Assembly: GCA_013400115.1 (NCBI GenBank)
Contig: VXBP01004050.1
Span: 63,780 to 127,779 of the forward strand
DNA from: Rhinopomastus cyanomelas
Taxonomy: Eukaryota; Chordata; Aves; Bucerotiformes; Rhinopomastidae
Direction of reading: 5' to 3'
Length of the DNA stretch: 64,000 nt
Part shown: positions 57,110-64,000 of the stretch, piece by piece
Position numbering within the stretch: the first letter of the stretch is position 1
Layout of the letters: each line of letters opens with the position of its first letter
The notes under the pieces: generated by a model
What the model was told of the DNA's origin: nothing
The model's input: the letters and a program-made list of their open reading frames with translations, nothing else
Database searches by the model: none
Translations under genes and position numbers: made by a program

Positions 57110-57232
57110 GAATGGACTGTAACAAGGGCAGTGTAGAGTCTGGTATCTGGGCAAGAACAGCTCCAGGTACCAGTATAGGGTGAGGACTGACCTGTTGGAG
57201 AGCAGCAGATGAGAAAGGGACCTGAGGGTCCT
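57110..57232 (+). mobile_element. CR1 LINE, RT C-terminal scrap
   Basis: Codes the CKGSVESGIWARTAPGTSI-like remnant of KCRVLHLGKN..YQYRLG..LLESS. Plus strand, head-to-head with the next copy. Confidence 0.84.
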
Positions 57233-57893
57233 CAAGAAAGGGACCTCATCTAGTCCAATCTCCCTGCCAGATCAGGATCCCCTAGACCAAGTCACAGAGG
57301 AATGTGGCCAGATGGATTGTAAGCATCTCCAGAGAAGGAGACTCCACTACCCACCTGGTCAGCCCTTTCCAGTGCTCACTGCGAAGAAGTTCCTTCTCAC
57401 ATTGATGTGGAACCTCCTCTGCTCCAGCTTACACCCACTGCTCCTTGTCCTATCACTGGGTGCCCCTGAGCAGAACCTGGCTCCATCCTCCTGACACCCA
57501 GCCTTTCCATATTGATCAACATTAATGAGGTCACCCCTCAGTCTCCTCTTCTCCAAGCTAAAGAGCCCCAGCTCCCTCAGCCTTTCCTCAGCACAGAGAT
57601 GCTCCCCTCCCTTCATCATCTCTGTGGCTCTGTGCCAGATTCTCTCCAGCAGTTCTGTGTCCTTCTGGACCTGAGAGGCCCAGAAGTGGACAGATTCCAG
57701 ATGCAGTCTCACCAGGGCAGAGTAGAGAGGGAGGAGAACCTCTCTCCATCTACTAACCACCCCACTTGTGATCCACCCCAGGATGCTGTTGGCCTTCTTG
57801 GCCACCAGGGCCCATTGCTTGCTCCTGGCCATCCTGCTGTTCACCAGGACCACCAGGTCCCTTTCTCCTACGCTGCTCTCTAACAGGGGAAAT
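57233..57893 (-). mobile_element. CR1 LINE with a 180-codon open ORF2 remnant
   Basis: The minus frame 57359-57901 is open from LLESSVGERDLVVLV through LVNSRMARSKQWALVAKKANS to RRNFFAV. The tail itself is reduced: the left end starts inside the 3' UTR ('agggacctcatctagtcc') with no ATTCTGTG units. Confidence 0.92.
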
Positions 57894-58021
57894 GTCTCCA
57901 TGCTGTGTTCCAGAAGGTACTCGGCATCTTCACTGGACCCTACCTGTCACTGAAATCAGTGAATACTGATTTCAAACCCGTGTTTTGTGAAATGAATTCA
58001 CTTTTCTTTCCCCTCATCTAG

Positions 58022-58169
58022 GGATGGTGCCATTTGGTCTGTGTGGCTCGAAGAAGTTCACTGGGATATACATCACCAAATGTGCTGCCAAAGGTGGGAA
58101 AGCACAACTCCCTGCAGTGGAGCCTTCCAAGGAGGTGGAGGGTATGATGGAAAAGCTCCAGGATGACAG
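58022..58169 (+). pseudogene. EEF2-like exon block B
   Basis: Fully open 148-bp exon flanked by a good acceptor (ttcccctcatctag) and donor (ACAG|gtgagtg). Reads MVPFGLCGSKKF.., then IYITKCAAKGG and VEGMMEKLQDD, corresponding to EEF2 MYVAKFAAKGEG and VEDMMKKLWGD. About seven codons are missing before KKF. Both exon edges match where EEF2 homology begins and ends. Confidence 0.85.
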
Positions 58170-58371
58170 GTGAGTGATACCATACTGGTGATGTGAAGGT
58201 AGGTGCGCGCTGGGATACCACAGTGATGCTCTGAGCTTATCAGTGGTGCACACTGGTGTGTGTTGAGTTTGCTGCTGAACTCTCACGAGCAGACAGAAAG
58301 CTACAGGCATGAATCTGTAAGAACAAGAAGTTTTTCTTAGTATTGAGCACTTCAGTGCATGAAAGATACTG

Positions 58372-58833
58372 AGGTGCAGGGGTGTGTGAAGGGCAGCAAG
58401 GTTGGTGAAAGGTCTAAGGAGCAAACCTTGTGATGAACAGCTGAGGGAGCTAGTGACTGGTTAGTCTGTAGAAAAGAAGACTGAGGGGAGACCTTGTTGC
58501 TGTTTACAACTACCTGACAGGAGGGTGTAAAGAGGTGGTTGTTGGTCTCTCCTCACAAGGAACAAGTGATAGGACAAGAGGAAATGGCCTCAAGCTGCAC
58601 CAGGGGAAGCTGAGGTTGGACATGAGGAAGAACTTCTTCCTGGAAAGGGTCCTCTGACCTTAGAACCAGCTGCCTAGGGAGGGGGCGGAATCACCATCCC
58701 TGGATGTGTTTTACAGTTCTGGAGACCTGGAGCTCAAGGACAGGTTTTAGTGGTGGGTTGGGCCAGTTGGGTTAATGGTTGGACCCGATGATCTTAAAGC
58801 TCTTTTCCAATATGAACTGTTCTGTGCTTTTGA
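58372..58833 (+). mobile_element. CR1 LINE 3' fragment
   Basis: Same subtype as 53552-54016, inserted in the intron after exon block B. A 50-bp minus-strand CR1 scrap ('cttcccctggtgcaacttga') follows at 58834-58885. Confidence 0.9.
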
Positions 58834-58885
58834 ACTTCCCCTGGTGCAACTTGAGGCCTTTTCCTCTTGTCCTTTGTGAGAAGGG

Positions 58886-59529
58886 ACCACCACCACCATT
58901 GCTATGTTCAGATAAGGATTAGCCACATATCTCATACTCTTTCCTCTGCCCAAGTGTGAACCTTTACAAAGCTTCTTTTTAAAAGTCACGGAGCAGAAAT
59001 TTGCCGGAAAAGTGGATACGTTGGAGTTCAAACTGACCCAGGGAAAGTAAACATCCTTTTTAAGATCTTTTAACACAGCTACTGGAGAATTTTCCAGCTA
59101 GTTCTCGATCCTGAGTTTCAGATACAACAGTTTAGCAGGTTACTCCTAGAAGCACCATCCCTCTTGCAAAGCAGCTCCATACTTTCTACAGAGACTAGAA
59201 GAACTCTGCAATGTAAGAACTGTGTGCAGGTGGGACAGAAGCAGAAGGCAGCAAATCCAAGTGGTCTGTTCACAGAACTAACGTTGCTAGATTAAAGATT
59301 GGTGTGAGTGAACCTCCTCTGACAGAACCATGGAATTTACTTTGGAATTAGGAACTCTTGGTGTGACTTATTACTGCTGAGCTGTGTGATCCTCGCTAAT
59401 AGTTTCTCAAACAAAAGCCCAGAAGAGAGAAACCAGAGAGTTTTCACATGTACAACATATTTAAGGTGAATGATGAGCTAAAAGTGTCTCTGTTGTGTTA
59501 CTTACTCCAGTCGTTATAAACATCTTTCA
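58886..59529. other. intron-like unique DNA, EEF2 exons not found
   Basis: The exons of EEF2 that should lie between blocks B and C are not recognisable here or up to 59814, so they were deleted or have decayed beyond reading. Confidence 0.5.
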
Positions 59530-59814
59530 TGTCACAGAATCACACAGTGGACAGGATTGGAAGGGACATCAGAGATCATGTCCTTACATGATGCTTTTAG
59601 TGCTCCAGTACCTCAGCAGGACAAGAGCTGTGTTTGAAGTGTTTTGTTGTTGAGGAGATGCTTTCTGGGCCACTCCTGGACAGCACTTCAGGAATGACAA
59701 TTTGCCTAATTGTTGAGTACTTGGGCTTGAGCAGTCTGAGAGAGCTCAATTTTTTCTGATTTAGTCTCTGTTAATGCTATTAATTCATTAAATGCATCAT
59801 GTTTCCTCCTCTAG

Positions 59815-59921
59815 TGCACAACTGAAGGGTCTGGAGAGCACATAATTGCTGGAGCAGGCAAGCTGCATCTCGAAATTGGCCTTAAAGGTCTGTAGGAAGA
59901 ACATGCTTGCATTCCAGTTAA
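59815..59921 (+). pseudogene. EEF2-like exon block C
   Basis: Acceptor cctcctctag, then GSGEHIIAGAGKLHLEIG.., matching EEF2 SGEHIIAGAGELHLEI nearly residue for residue. A TAG at 59893-59895 replaces the Glu codon of the DLEEDHACIP segment; EEHACIPVK follows. The expected donor GT after the last Lys is lost (aagggc). Confidence 0.92.
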
Positions 59922-60147
59922 GGGCTTCAAGGATTTTTGTGGGCTGCAGCGCAGGGACATAACCAGATACCTCTGAAAATATCCTGTTAATTTGCAGCAG
60001 TGGCTTCCTTAGAGCAGCTGCCTTAAACCAGTTTGAAACTTCTTGGGAGACCAACCCATTAAGTAATAAAGGGACCTCTTTAGAGCTCGGAATCAAGACA
60101 GAGATGTGGAGACATCCCACTGAACAGGGGAGTGAAGTTGAACAATG

Positions 60148-60452
60148 ATGCTGCTCATGAGCCAGCAATGTTCTCTGGTGGCCAAGAAGGCCAACGGCAT
60201 CCTGGGATGGATCAGAATGAGAGTGGTTAGTAGATCGAGAGACGTTCTCTTCCACATCTACTCTGCCCTGGTGAGACCACATCTGGAACCTTCCAGTTGC
60301 GGGCCCCTCGGTTCCAGACGAACACAGAGCTTCTGGACAGAGTCCAGCACAAAGCCACAAAGCCACAAAGATGAAGGGAGGGGAGCATCTCCATGCTGAG
60401 GAAAGGCTGAGGGAGCTGGATCTCTTGAGCTTGGAGAAAAGGAAATTGAGGG
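60148..60452 (+). mobile_element. CR1 LINE, RT C-terminus, 3' end replaced
   Basis: Starts MLLMSQQCSLVAKKANGILGW and breaks off at 'aattgaggggtgacatcc', where a minus-strand CR1 follows without a tail. Confidence 0.88.
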
Positions 60453-60793
60453 GTGACATCCTTGTGTCCCACCTCTGCACTCACTCCAGCATCTCCACAT
60501 CCTTCTAGAGTGGTTAGTAGATCGAGAGACGTTCTCTTCCACATCTACTCTGCCCTGGTGAGACCACATCTGGAACCTTCCAGTTGCGGGCCCCTCGGTT
60601 CCAGACGAACACAGAGCTTCTGGACAGAGTCCAGCACAAAGCCACAAAGCCACAAAGATGAAGGGAGGGGAGCATCTCCATGCTGAGGAAAGGCTGAGGG
60701 AGCTGGATCTCTTGAGCTTGGAGAAAAGGAAATTGAGGGGTGACATCCTTGTGTCCCACCTCTGCACTCACTCCAGCATCTCCACATCCTTCT
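60220..60793. repeat. 287-bp tandem duplication of a CR1 inverted junction
   Basis: 60220-60506 and 60507-60793 appear identical and directly adjacent, without an N. Each unit contains plus-strand CR1 followed by about 55 bp of minus-strand CR1 ('ctccagcatctccacatcc'). Either a recent tandem duplication or an assembly error. Confidence 0.93.
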
Positions 60794-61045
60794 TGTAACA
60801 AGGGCTCCAGAACTGGACGCAGTCCTCCAGGTGGGGTCTCACCAGAGTGGAGTAGAGGGGGAGAATCACCTCCCTCGACCTGCTGGCCACACTTCTCCTG
60901 ATGCAGCCCAGGATCCAGTTTGCCTTCTGGGCCACAAGTGCACACTGCTGGCTCATGTTGAGCGTTTGGACCACAGGCACCCCCAAGTCCTTCTCCCCAG
61001 GGCTACTCTGCAGCCAGTCACTGCCCAGCCTGTGTTTGTGTTTAG
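60740..61045 (-). mobile_element. CR1 LINE, RT C-terminal region, tail-less
   Basis: The minus frame 60768-60986 reads GVPVVQTLNMSQQCALVAQKANWILGC.., an older CR1 subfamily. Joined head-to-head to the plus-strand CR1. Confidence 0.88.
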
Positions 61046-61061
61046 GATTGCACTTCCTTCA

Positions 61062-61473
61062 TCGATGTTCCTTGAACATCTCTCCTGTGAGGAAAGGCTG
61101 GGAGAACAGGGGCTGATTAATCTGGAGAAGAAAAGGCTGAGATGGCATCTACAAATATGTGAGAGGTAGGTGTCAAGAACAAAGGGCCAGTCTCTTTTTT
61201 GGTGGTTTCATTTCATACAACTAAGGGCAATGGGTACAGGTTGGAGCACAGGAGGTTCCACCTCAACATAAGGAACGAATTCTTTCCTGTGAGGGTGACA
61301 AAGCACTGGAACAGGCTTCCCAGAGAGGGTGTGGATTCTCCTGCTCTGGAGACTTTCAAACCCCAGCAGGATGCAGCCCTGTGTGTGACCTGACCTGGGT
61401 GATCCTGCTTTTGATGGGAGGATTGGACTAAATCATCTCCAGAGGTCTCTTCCAGCTCCTACTGTTCTGTGAT
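61062..61473 (+). mobile_element. CR1 LINE, ORF2 end and 3' UTR
   Basis: Diverged plus-strand copy ('gtgaggaaaggctgggagaa'; frame 61199-61393) with tail 'ctactgttctgtgattta', just before exon block D. Confidence 0.89.
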
Positions 61474-61541
61474 TTATTGGCGTGCGGGAACGATCAGCTT
61501 TGTACTTGTGGAAATCTTTTTATCTTTGATCTGCTCGACAG

Positions 61542-61873
61542 AAACCAGTCCCCCTGTGTGTGACCATGAGGCAGCTGGTGAAGAATGAAGCCGGGTGGTG
61601 TTTATCCAAGTCTCCCAACAAACACAACGGGCTGCATACGACAGCCCAACCTTGTCAAGGCAAAGGACATGGGTGAAGGGGAAGTCGGATCACATCGAGA
61701 ACTGGAACAGCTGCATGTTACCCAGCAGAGAAATACAAATAGAACACGGCTGAGGATTATAAGACCTGGAGCTTTGGACCTGATGAGACCCTAGTTGCCA
61801 TAATGAAAAGTGTTCTGTATCTCCATGAAATCAAAGACGCTGTGTTGTCGGTTCCCGGTGGGTCATGGAAGAG
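61542..61873 (+). pseudogene. EEF2-like exon block D
   Basis: Acceptor ctgctcgacag, then 22 collinear but mostly replaced codons leading into CLSKSPNKHNGLH, identical to EEF2 over SKSPNKHN. Frame shifts follow: RELEQL and GEGEV in one frame, then AEKYK-stop-NTAEDYKTWSFGPD (TAG at 61740-61742) and YLHEIKDAV in another, matching [21 protein letters not shown] and YLNEIKDSV. Ends at an intact donor AG|gtaagag. About 22 bp shorter than the expected exon. Confidence 0.92.
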
Positions 61874-62035
61874 GTAAGAGCATGTATGCTGTACCTTGTG
61901 TGATTGAAAGGTATCTGAGCACTGCTGAGGTGAAAGCTTCACTTGTAATCACAGAGGACTGGTTGGACTTTGTCTCTGATGAAGAACCTATGTTGTTCAG
62001 ACCCAGTGAACTCATTGTCTCTGGTATTTGAATCA

Positions 62036-62612
62036 CAGCATCATGGAACGTTAGGGATTGGAAGGGACCTTCAAAGATCATCCAGTCCAATCCCCCTGAC
62101 ACAGCAGGATCACAGAATCACAGAACGTTACAGGTTGGAAGGGACCTCGAAAGATCAGCCAAGTCCAATCCCTACTGCTGGAGCAGGGTTAGCCAACAGT
62201 AGCTGTTGTACATGGGGCTCAAACCCATGACCCCAGGAATACAGAGTCCCATGCTCTACCAACTGAGCCAGCCAGATGCCCACCTAGATCCAGTTGTTCA
62301 GGAACATGGCCAGGCAGGTTTTAAATGTCTCCACAACCCCCCTGGGCAGCCCCTTCCAGTGCTCTGTCACCCTCACTAGGAACAAGATCCTTCTCACATT
62401 GATGTGGAACCTCCTCTGCTCCAGCTCACACCCACTGCCCCTTGTCCTATCACTGGGTGCCCCTGAGCAGAGCCTGGCTCCATCCTCCTGACACCCACCC
62501 TTCACATATTAATGGGGTCACCCCTCAGGCTCCTTTTCCACAAGCTGAAGAGACCCAGCTCCCTCAGCCTTTCCTCATCAGGGAGATGCTCCATTCCCTT
62601 CATCGTCTGTGT
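62036..62612 (-). mobile_element. CR1 LINE hosting a SINE
   Basis: One CR1 split in two: tail part 62036-62110 ends 'cacagcaggat' and body 62281-62612 resumes 'cacctagatccagttg'. Removing 62111-62280 restores a continuous CR1 exactly. ORF2 end frame at 62284-62505. Confidence 0.93.
62111..62280 (-). mobile_element. SINE-like element: tRNA-Lys-related head with CR1 tail
   Basis: On the minus strand, about 75 bases resembling tRNA-Lys (62204-62277) are followed by a short linker and roughly 85 bp of CR1 3' end. The head keeps the D arm, A box (TGGCTCAGTTGG, 62259-62270) and B box (GGTTTGAGCCC, 62215-62225) and the Lys-type string GGTAGAGCATGGGACTCT. The acceptor stem no longer pairs (ATCTGGC/GTACAAC), the anticodon position reads CTG and the anticodon arm has an extra base, so it is not a working tRNA. 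The layout equals known avian SINEs mobilised by CR1 (e.g. TguSINE1, described with a tRNA-Ile head), but the head here is closer to tRNA-Lys. The insertion is precise, with at most one or two bases of target duplication. Confidence 0.82.
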
Positions 62613-62853
62613 GGCTCTAATGTTTGTTGCATTGTAATGACCTCAGATGCTAGAGAAGCATCCTAGACCCTTTCTAGGAGAACTCTGCCCTGTGTGTGTC
62701 TGACCCAGGACAACAGTTTGCACTGCCTTGGTTCAAATAAAACGGTTTAGCAGCAGCACAGATCTGCTGGGCAGACCAGAATCCTGCTAAGTTCATGTTT
62801 TATAATCTCCTGAGTAGTATCACACCTTCATTTTTCTCCTTTCAATATCACAG

Positions 62854-63190
62854 GTTGCCTTGCATGAGGAGAACGTGAGAGGGGATTGCTTTGACACCCA
62901 TGACATCACTCCTTGTGCTGATCCTGTTCACCGTGGTGGTGAGCAGATCATCCTGACTGTGAAAACACTTCTCCATGCCTCTGCTTTTACAGTACAAGGT
63001 GGGCTGATGGAGCCCATGTTCCTGTGTGACTTGGTCTGGGTGATGCTGCTGTGGCAGGGGGATTGGACTGGGTGATCTTTCGAGGCACCTTCCAATCTCT
63101 AACGACTCTATGATCTACCTAGTGGAAATGCAGTCATGGAACAGGGTGTTAGATACGACATCTCAGAACGATGTATGTTGGAAAAGACCT
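62854..63190 (+). pseudogene. EEF2-like exon block E, split by CR1
   Basis: Acceptor caatatcacag, then VALHEENVRGDCFDTHDI, matching EEF2 GALCEENMRGVRFDVHDV. The diphthamide-bearing segment survives as DPVHRGGEQII with its His codon at 62929-62931; EEF2 has HRGGGQII. Reads on to GGLMEPM and is interrupted at 63018 by CR1. Homology resumes at about 63114 (YLVEMQ, EEF2 YLVEIQ) and fades by about 63190. The stretch 62854-63018 is open in frame. Confidence 0.92.
63018..63113 (+). mobile_element. CR1 LINE 3' end inserted in the EEF2-like exon
   Basis: A 96-bp CR1 3' fragment ('ttcctgtgtgacttggtctg' to 'ctaacgactctatgat') sits between the codons for MEPM/I and YLVE. The junction uses an 'at' microhomology. 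Inserted after, or causing, loss of the reading frame. Confidence 0.93.
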
Positions 63191-63485
63191 TTGAGATATA
63201 TAAATATGTGAAGGCTGAGCGTCAGGAGGACGGAGCCTCACAGGATGGAGCTCCAGTGATAGGATGAGGGGCAGTGGGTGTGAACTGGAACAGAGGAGGT
63301 TCCACATCAATGTTAGAAGGACCTTCTTCCAAGTGAGAGTGACAGAGCATTACAAGGGGCTGCCAGGGAGATTGTGGAGTCTCCTTGTCTGGAGATCTAG
63401 GGGATCCTGGTGTGGCAGGGGGATTGGACTGGATGATCTTTCGAGGTCCTTTCCAATCCCTGATGGTCTGTGGTTCTGTAAGATC
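63190..63485 (+). mobile_element. CR1 LINE, ORF2 end and 3' UTR
   Basis: From 'atatataaatatgtgaaggc' to 'ggtctgtggttctgta'; the frame at 63264-63503 starts in the ORF2 end. Confidence 0.92.
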
Positions 63486-63529
63486 ATCAAGTCCAGTCAC
63501 TAACGAAGCACTGCCAACAAAGGCAGCAG

Positions 63530-63862
63530 ATAGCAGAGATTGTAGAGATGTGTAGGGGTTGATCTCTCCTCACAAGGAAGAAGTGATAAGACAAGAGGAA
63601 ATGGCCTCAACTGGCAGCAGGAGAAGTTGAGGTTTGGCCATGAGGAGAAAATTCTTCCTGCAAAGGGTCCTCAGACCTTGGAACAGACTGCCCAAGATGG
63701 GGGTTGAATCACCATCCTTGTCTGTGTTTTGCAGTTGTGGAGATCTGGAGCTCAGGGACAGGGTTTAGTGGTGGGTTGGGCCAGTTGGGTTAATGGTTGG
63801 ACTCAATGATCTTCAAGCTCTTTTCCAACCTGAATTCTTCCATGACTCTGTGATTGTGTTTC
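63530..63862 (+). mobile_element. CR1 LINE 3' fragment
   Basis: The 'gtgtaggggttgatctctcc' subtype, tail 'catgactctgtgattgtg'. Confidence 0.88.
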
Positions 63863-63871
63863 TGTATTCTG

Positions 63872-64000
63872 TTGCCCAGAGGGGTGTGGAGTCTCCTTCT
63901 CTGGAGATGTTAAAACCTGCCTGGACACGTTCCTGTGAGACTTGATCTAGGGGACCCTGCTGTGGCAGGGAGATTGGACTGGATGGTCTTTCCAGGTCCC
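63872..64000 (+). mobile_element. CR1 LINE 3' fragment, cut by the window end
   Basis: Begins 'ttgcccagaggggtgtggag' and runs off the window within the 3' UTR. Confidence 0.9.

Larger units (their letters stand above)
55444..63190 (+). pseudogene. EEF2-like unprocessed pseudogene (elongation factor 2 relic)
   Basis: Elongation factor 2 is the ribosomal translocase GTPase. Five separated blocks on the plus strand match it in collinear order: a G-domain block (55444-55580), the 'AAKG' block (58022-58169), the 'GEHIIAGAG.LHLE' block (59815-59921), the 'SKSPNKHN..AEKY..EIKD' block (61542-61873) and the 'HRGG' block (62854-63017, resuming at 63114). AG acceptors precede all five blocks and GT donors follow two, so the copy arose by DNA duplication, not retroposition. 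In-frame stops, frameshifts, missing exons between 58.2 and 59.8 kb and a CR1 inside the last block show it is dead. Introns carry CR1 copies, a tRNA gene and a SINE. EFL1 or EFTUD2 are less likely because the conserved strings match EEF2 itself. A sequenced functional paralogue is expected elsewhere in the genome. Confidence 0.88.

Noticed and set aside
62204..62277. A functional tRNA-Lys gene
   Set aside because: The acceptor stem does not pair, the anticodon loop reads CTG instead of CTT, the anticodon arm has an inserted base, and it is fused to a CR1 tail, so it is better read as a SINE head.
1..64000. Endogenous retrovirus or LTR elements
   Set aside because: I looked for paired LTRs, primer-binding sites, polypurine tracts and gag/pol motifs and saw none. 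All RT-like coding here is of the CR1 non-LTR type.
1..64000. CRISPR arrays, operons, phage or plasmid genes
   Set aside because: The periodic repeats are direct tandem arrays without spacers, and the DNA has vertebrate features throughout (CR1, CpG-rich segment, spliced gene relic).

Overview
This is vertebrate nuclear DNA, almost certainly from a bird. By my own tally roughly 40-50% of it is CR1 (chicken repeat 1) LINE sequence, nearly all 5'-truncated, in both orientations. The 3' ends carry the avian-type tail (a 'gattggact.gatgatctttcgaggtcccttcc' core, written here with a gap, then ATTCTATG/ATTCTGTG 8-mers). Such CR1 density suggests a CR1-rich lineage such as Piciformes (woodpeckers, barbets) or Bucerotiformes; that is inference. 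There are no bacterial-type genes or operons, no CRISPR, and no intact protein-coding gene. The longest open frames (about 140-210 codons) are C-terminal pieces of CR1 ORF2 reverse transcriptase.

Layout: 1-46.6 kb is a mosaic of about 80 CR1 fragments, often nested, stacked or head-to-head, separated by 0.3-1.4 kb stretches of unique DNA in which I recognise nothing. Several single-N joins and two exact duplications across such an N (10.3-11.1 kb and 28.3-29.0 kb) look like assembly artefacts. From 46.96 to 48.33 kb is a tandem array (24-25 bp unit, with a 120/121 bp higher-order period). It abuts a GC/CpG-rich segment (48.33-49.12 kb) with GC boxes and YY1-like sites, plausibly a promoter or its remnant, followed by a second pyrimidine-rich minisatellite (49.68-49.91 kb).

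The right end (55.4-63.2 kb) holds the main gene-derived feature: at least five exons of a degenerate, intron-containing copy of eukaryotic translation elongation factor 2 (EEF2-like) on the + strand. Splice sites survive at several exon edges, but stops, frameshifts, missing exons and a CR1 insertion inside the last recognisable exon make it a pseudogene. Inside its introns lie an apparently intact tRNA-Ala(AGC) gene on the - strand (56324-56396) and a 170-bp SINE-like element (62111-62280). That element has a tRNA-Lys-related head joined to a CR1 3' tail and is cleanly nested in an older CR1.

The parts are not an operon or a pathway. They are transposition history (CR1 on CR1, a CR1-tailed SINE in CR1, CR1 in an EEF2 relic), satellite growth beside a CpG-rich segment, and one probable working RNA gene.
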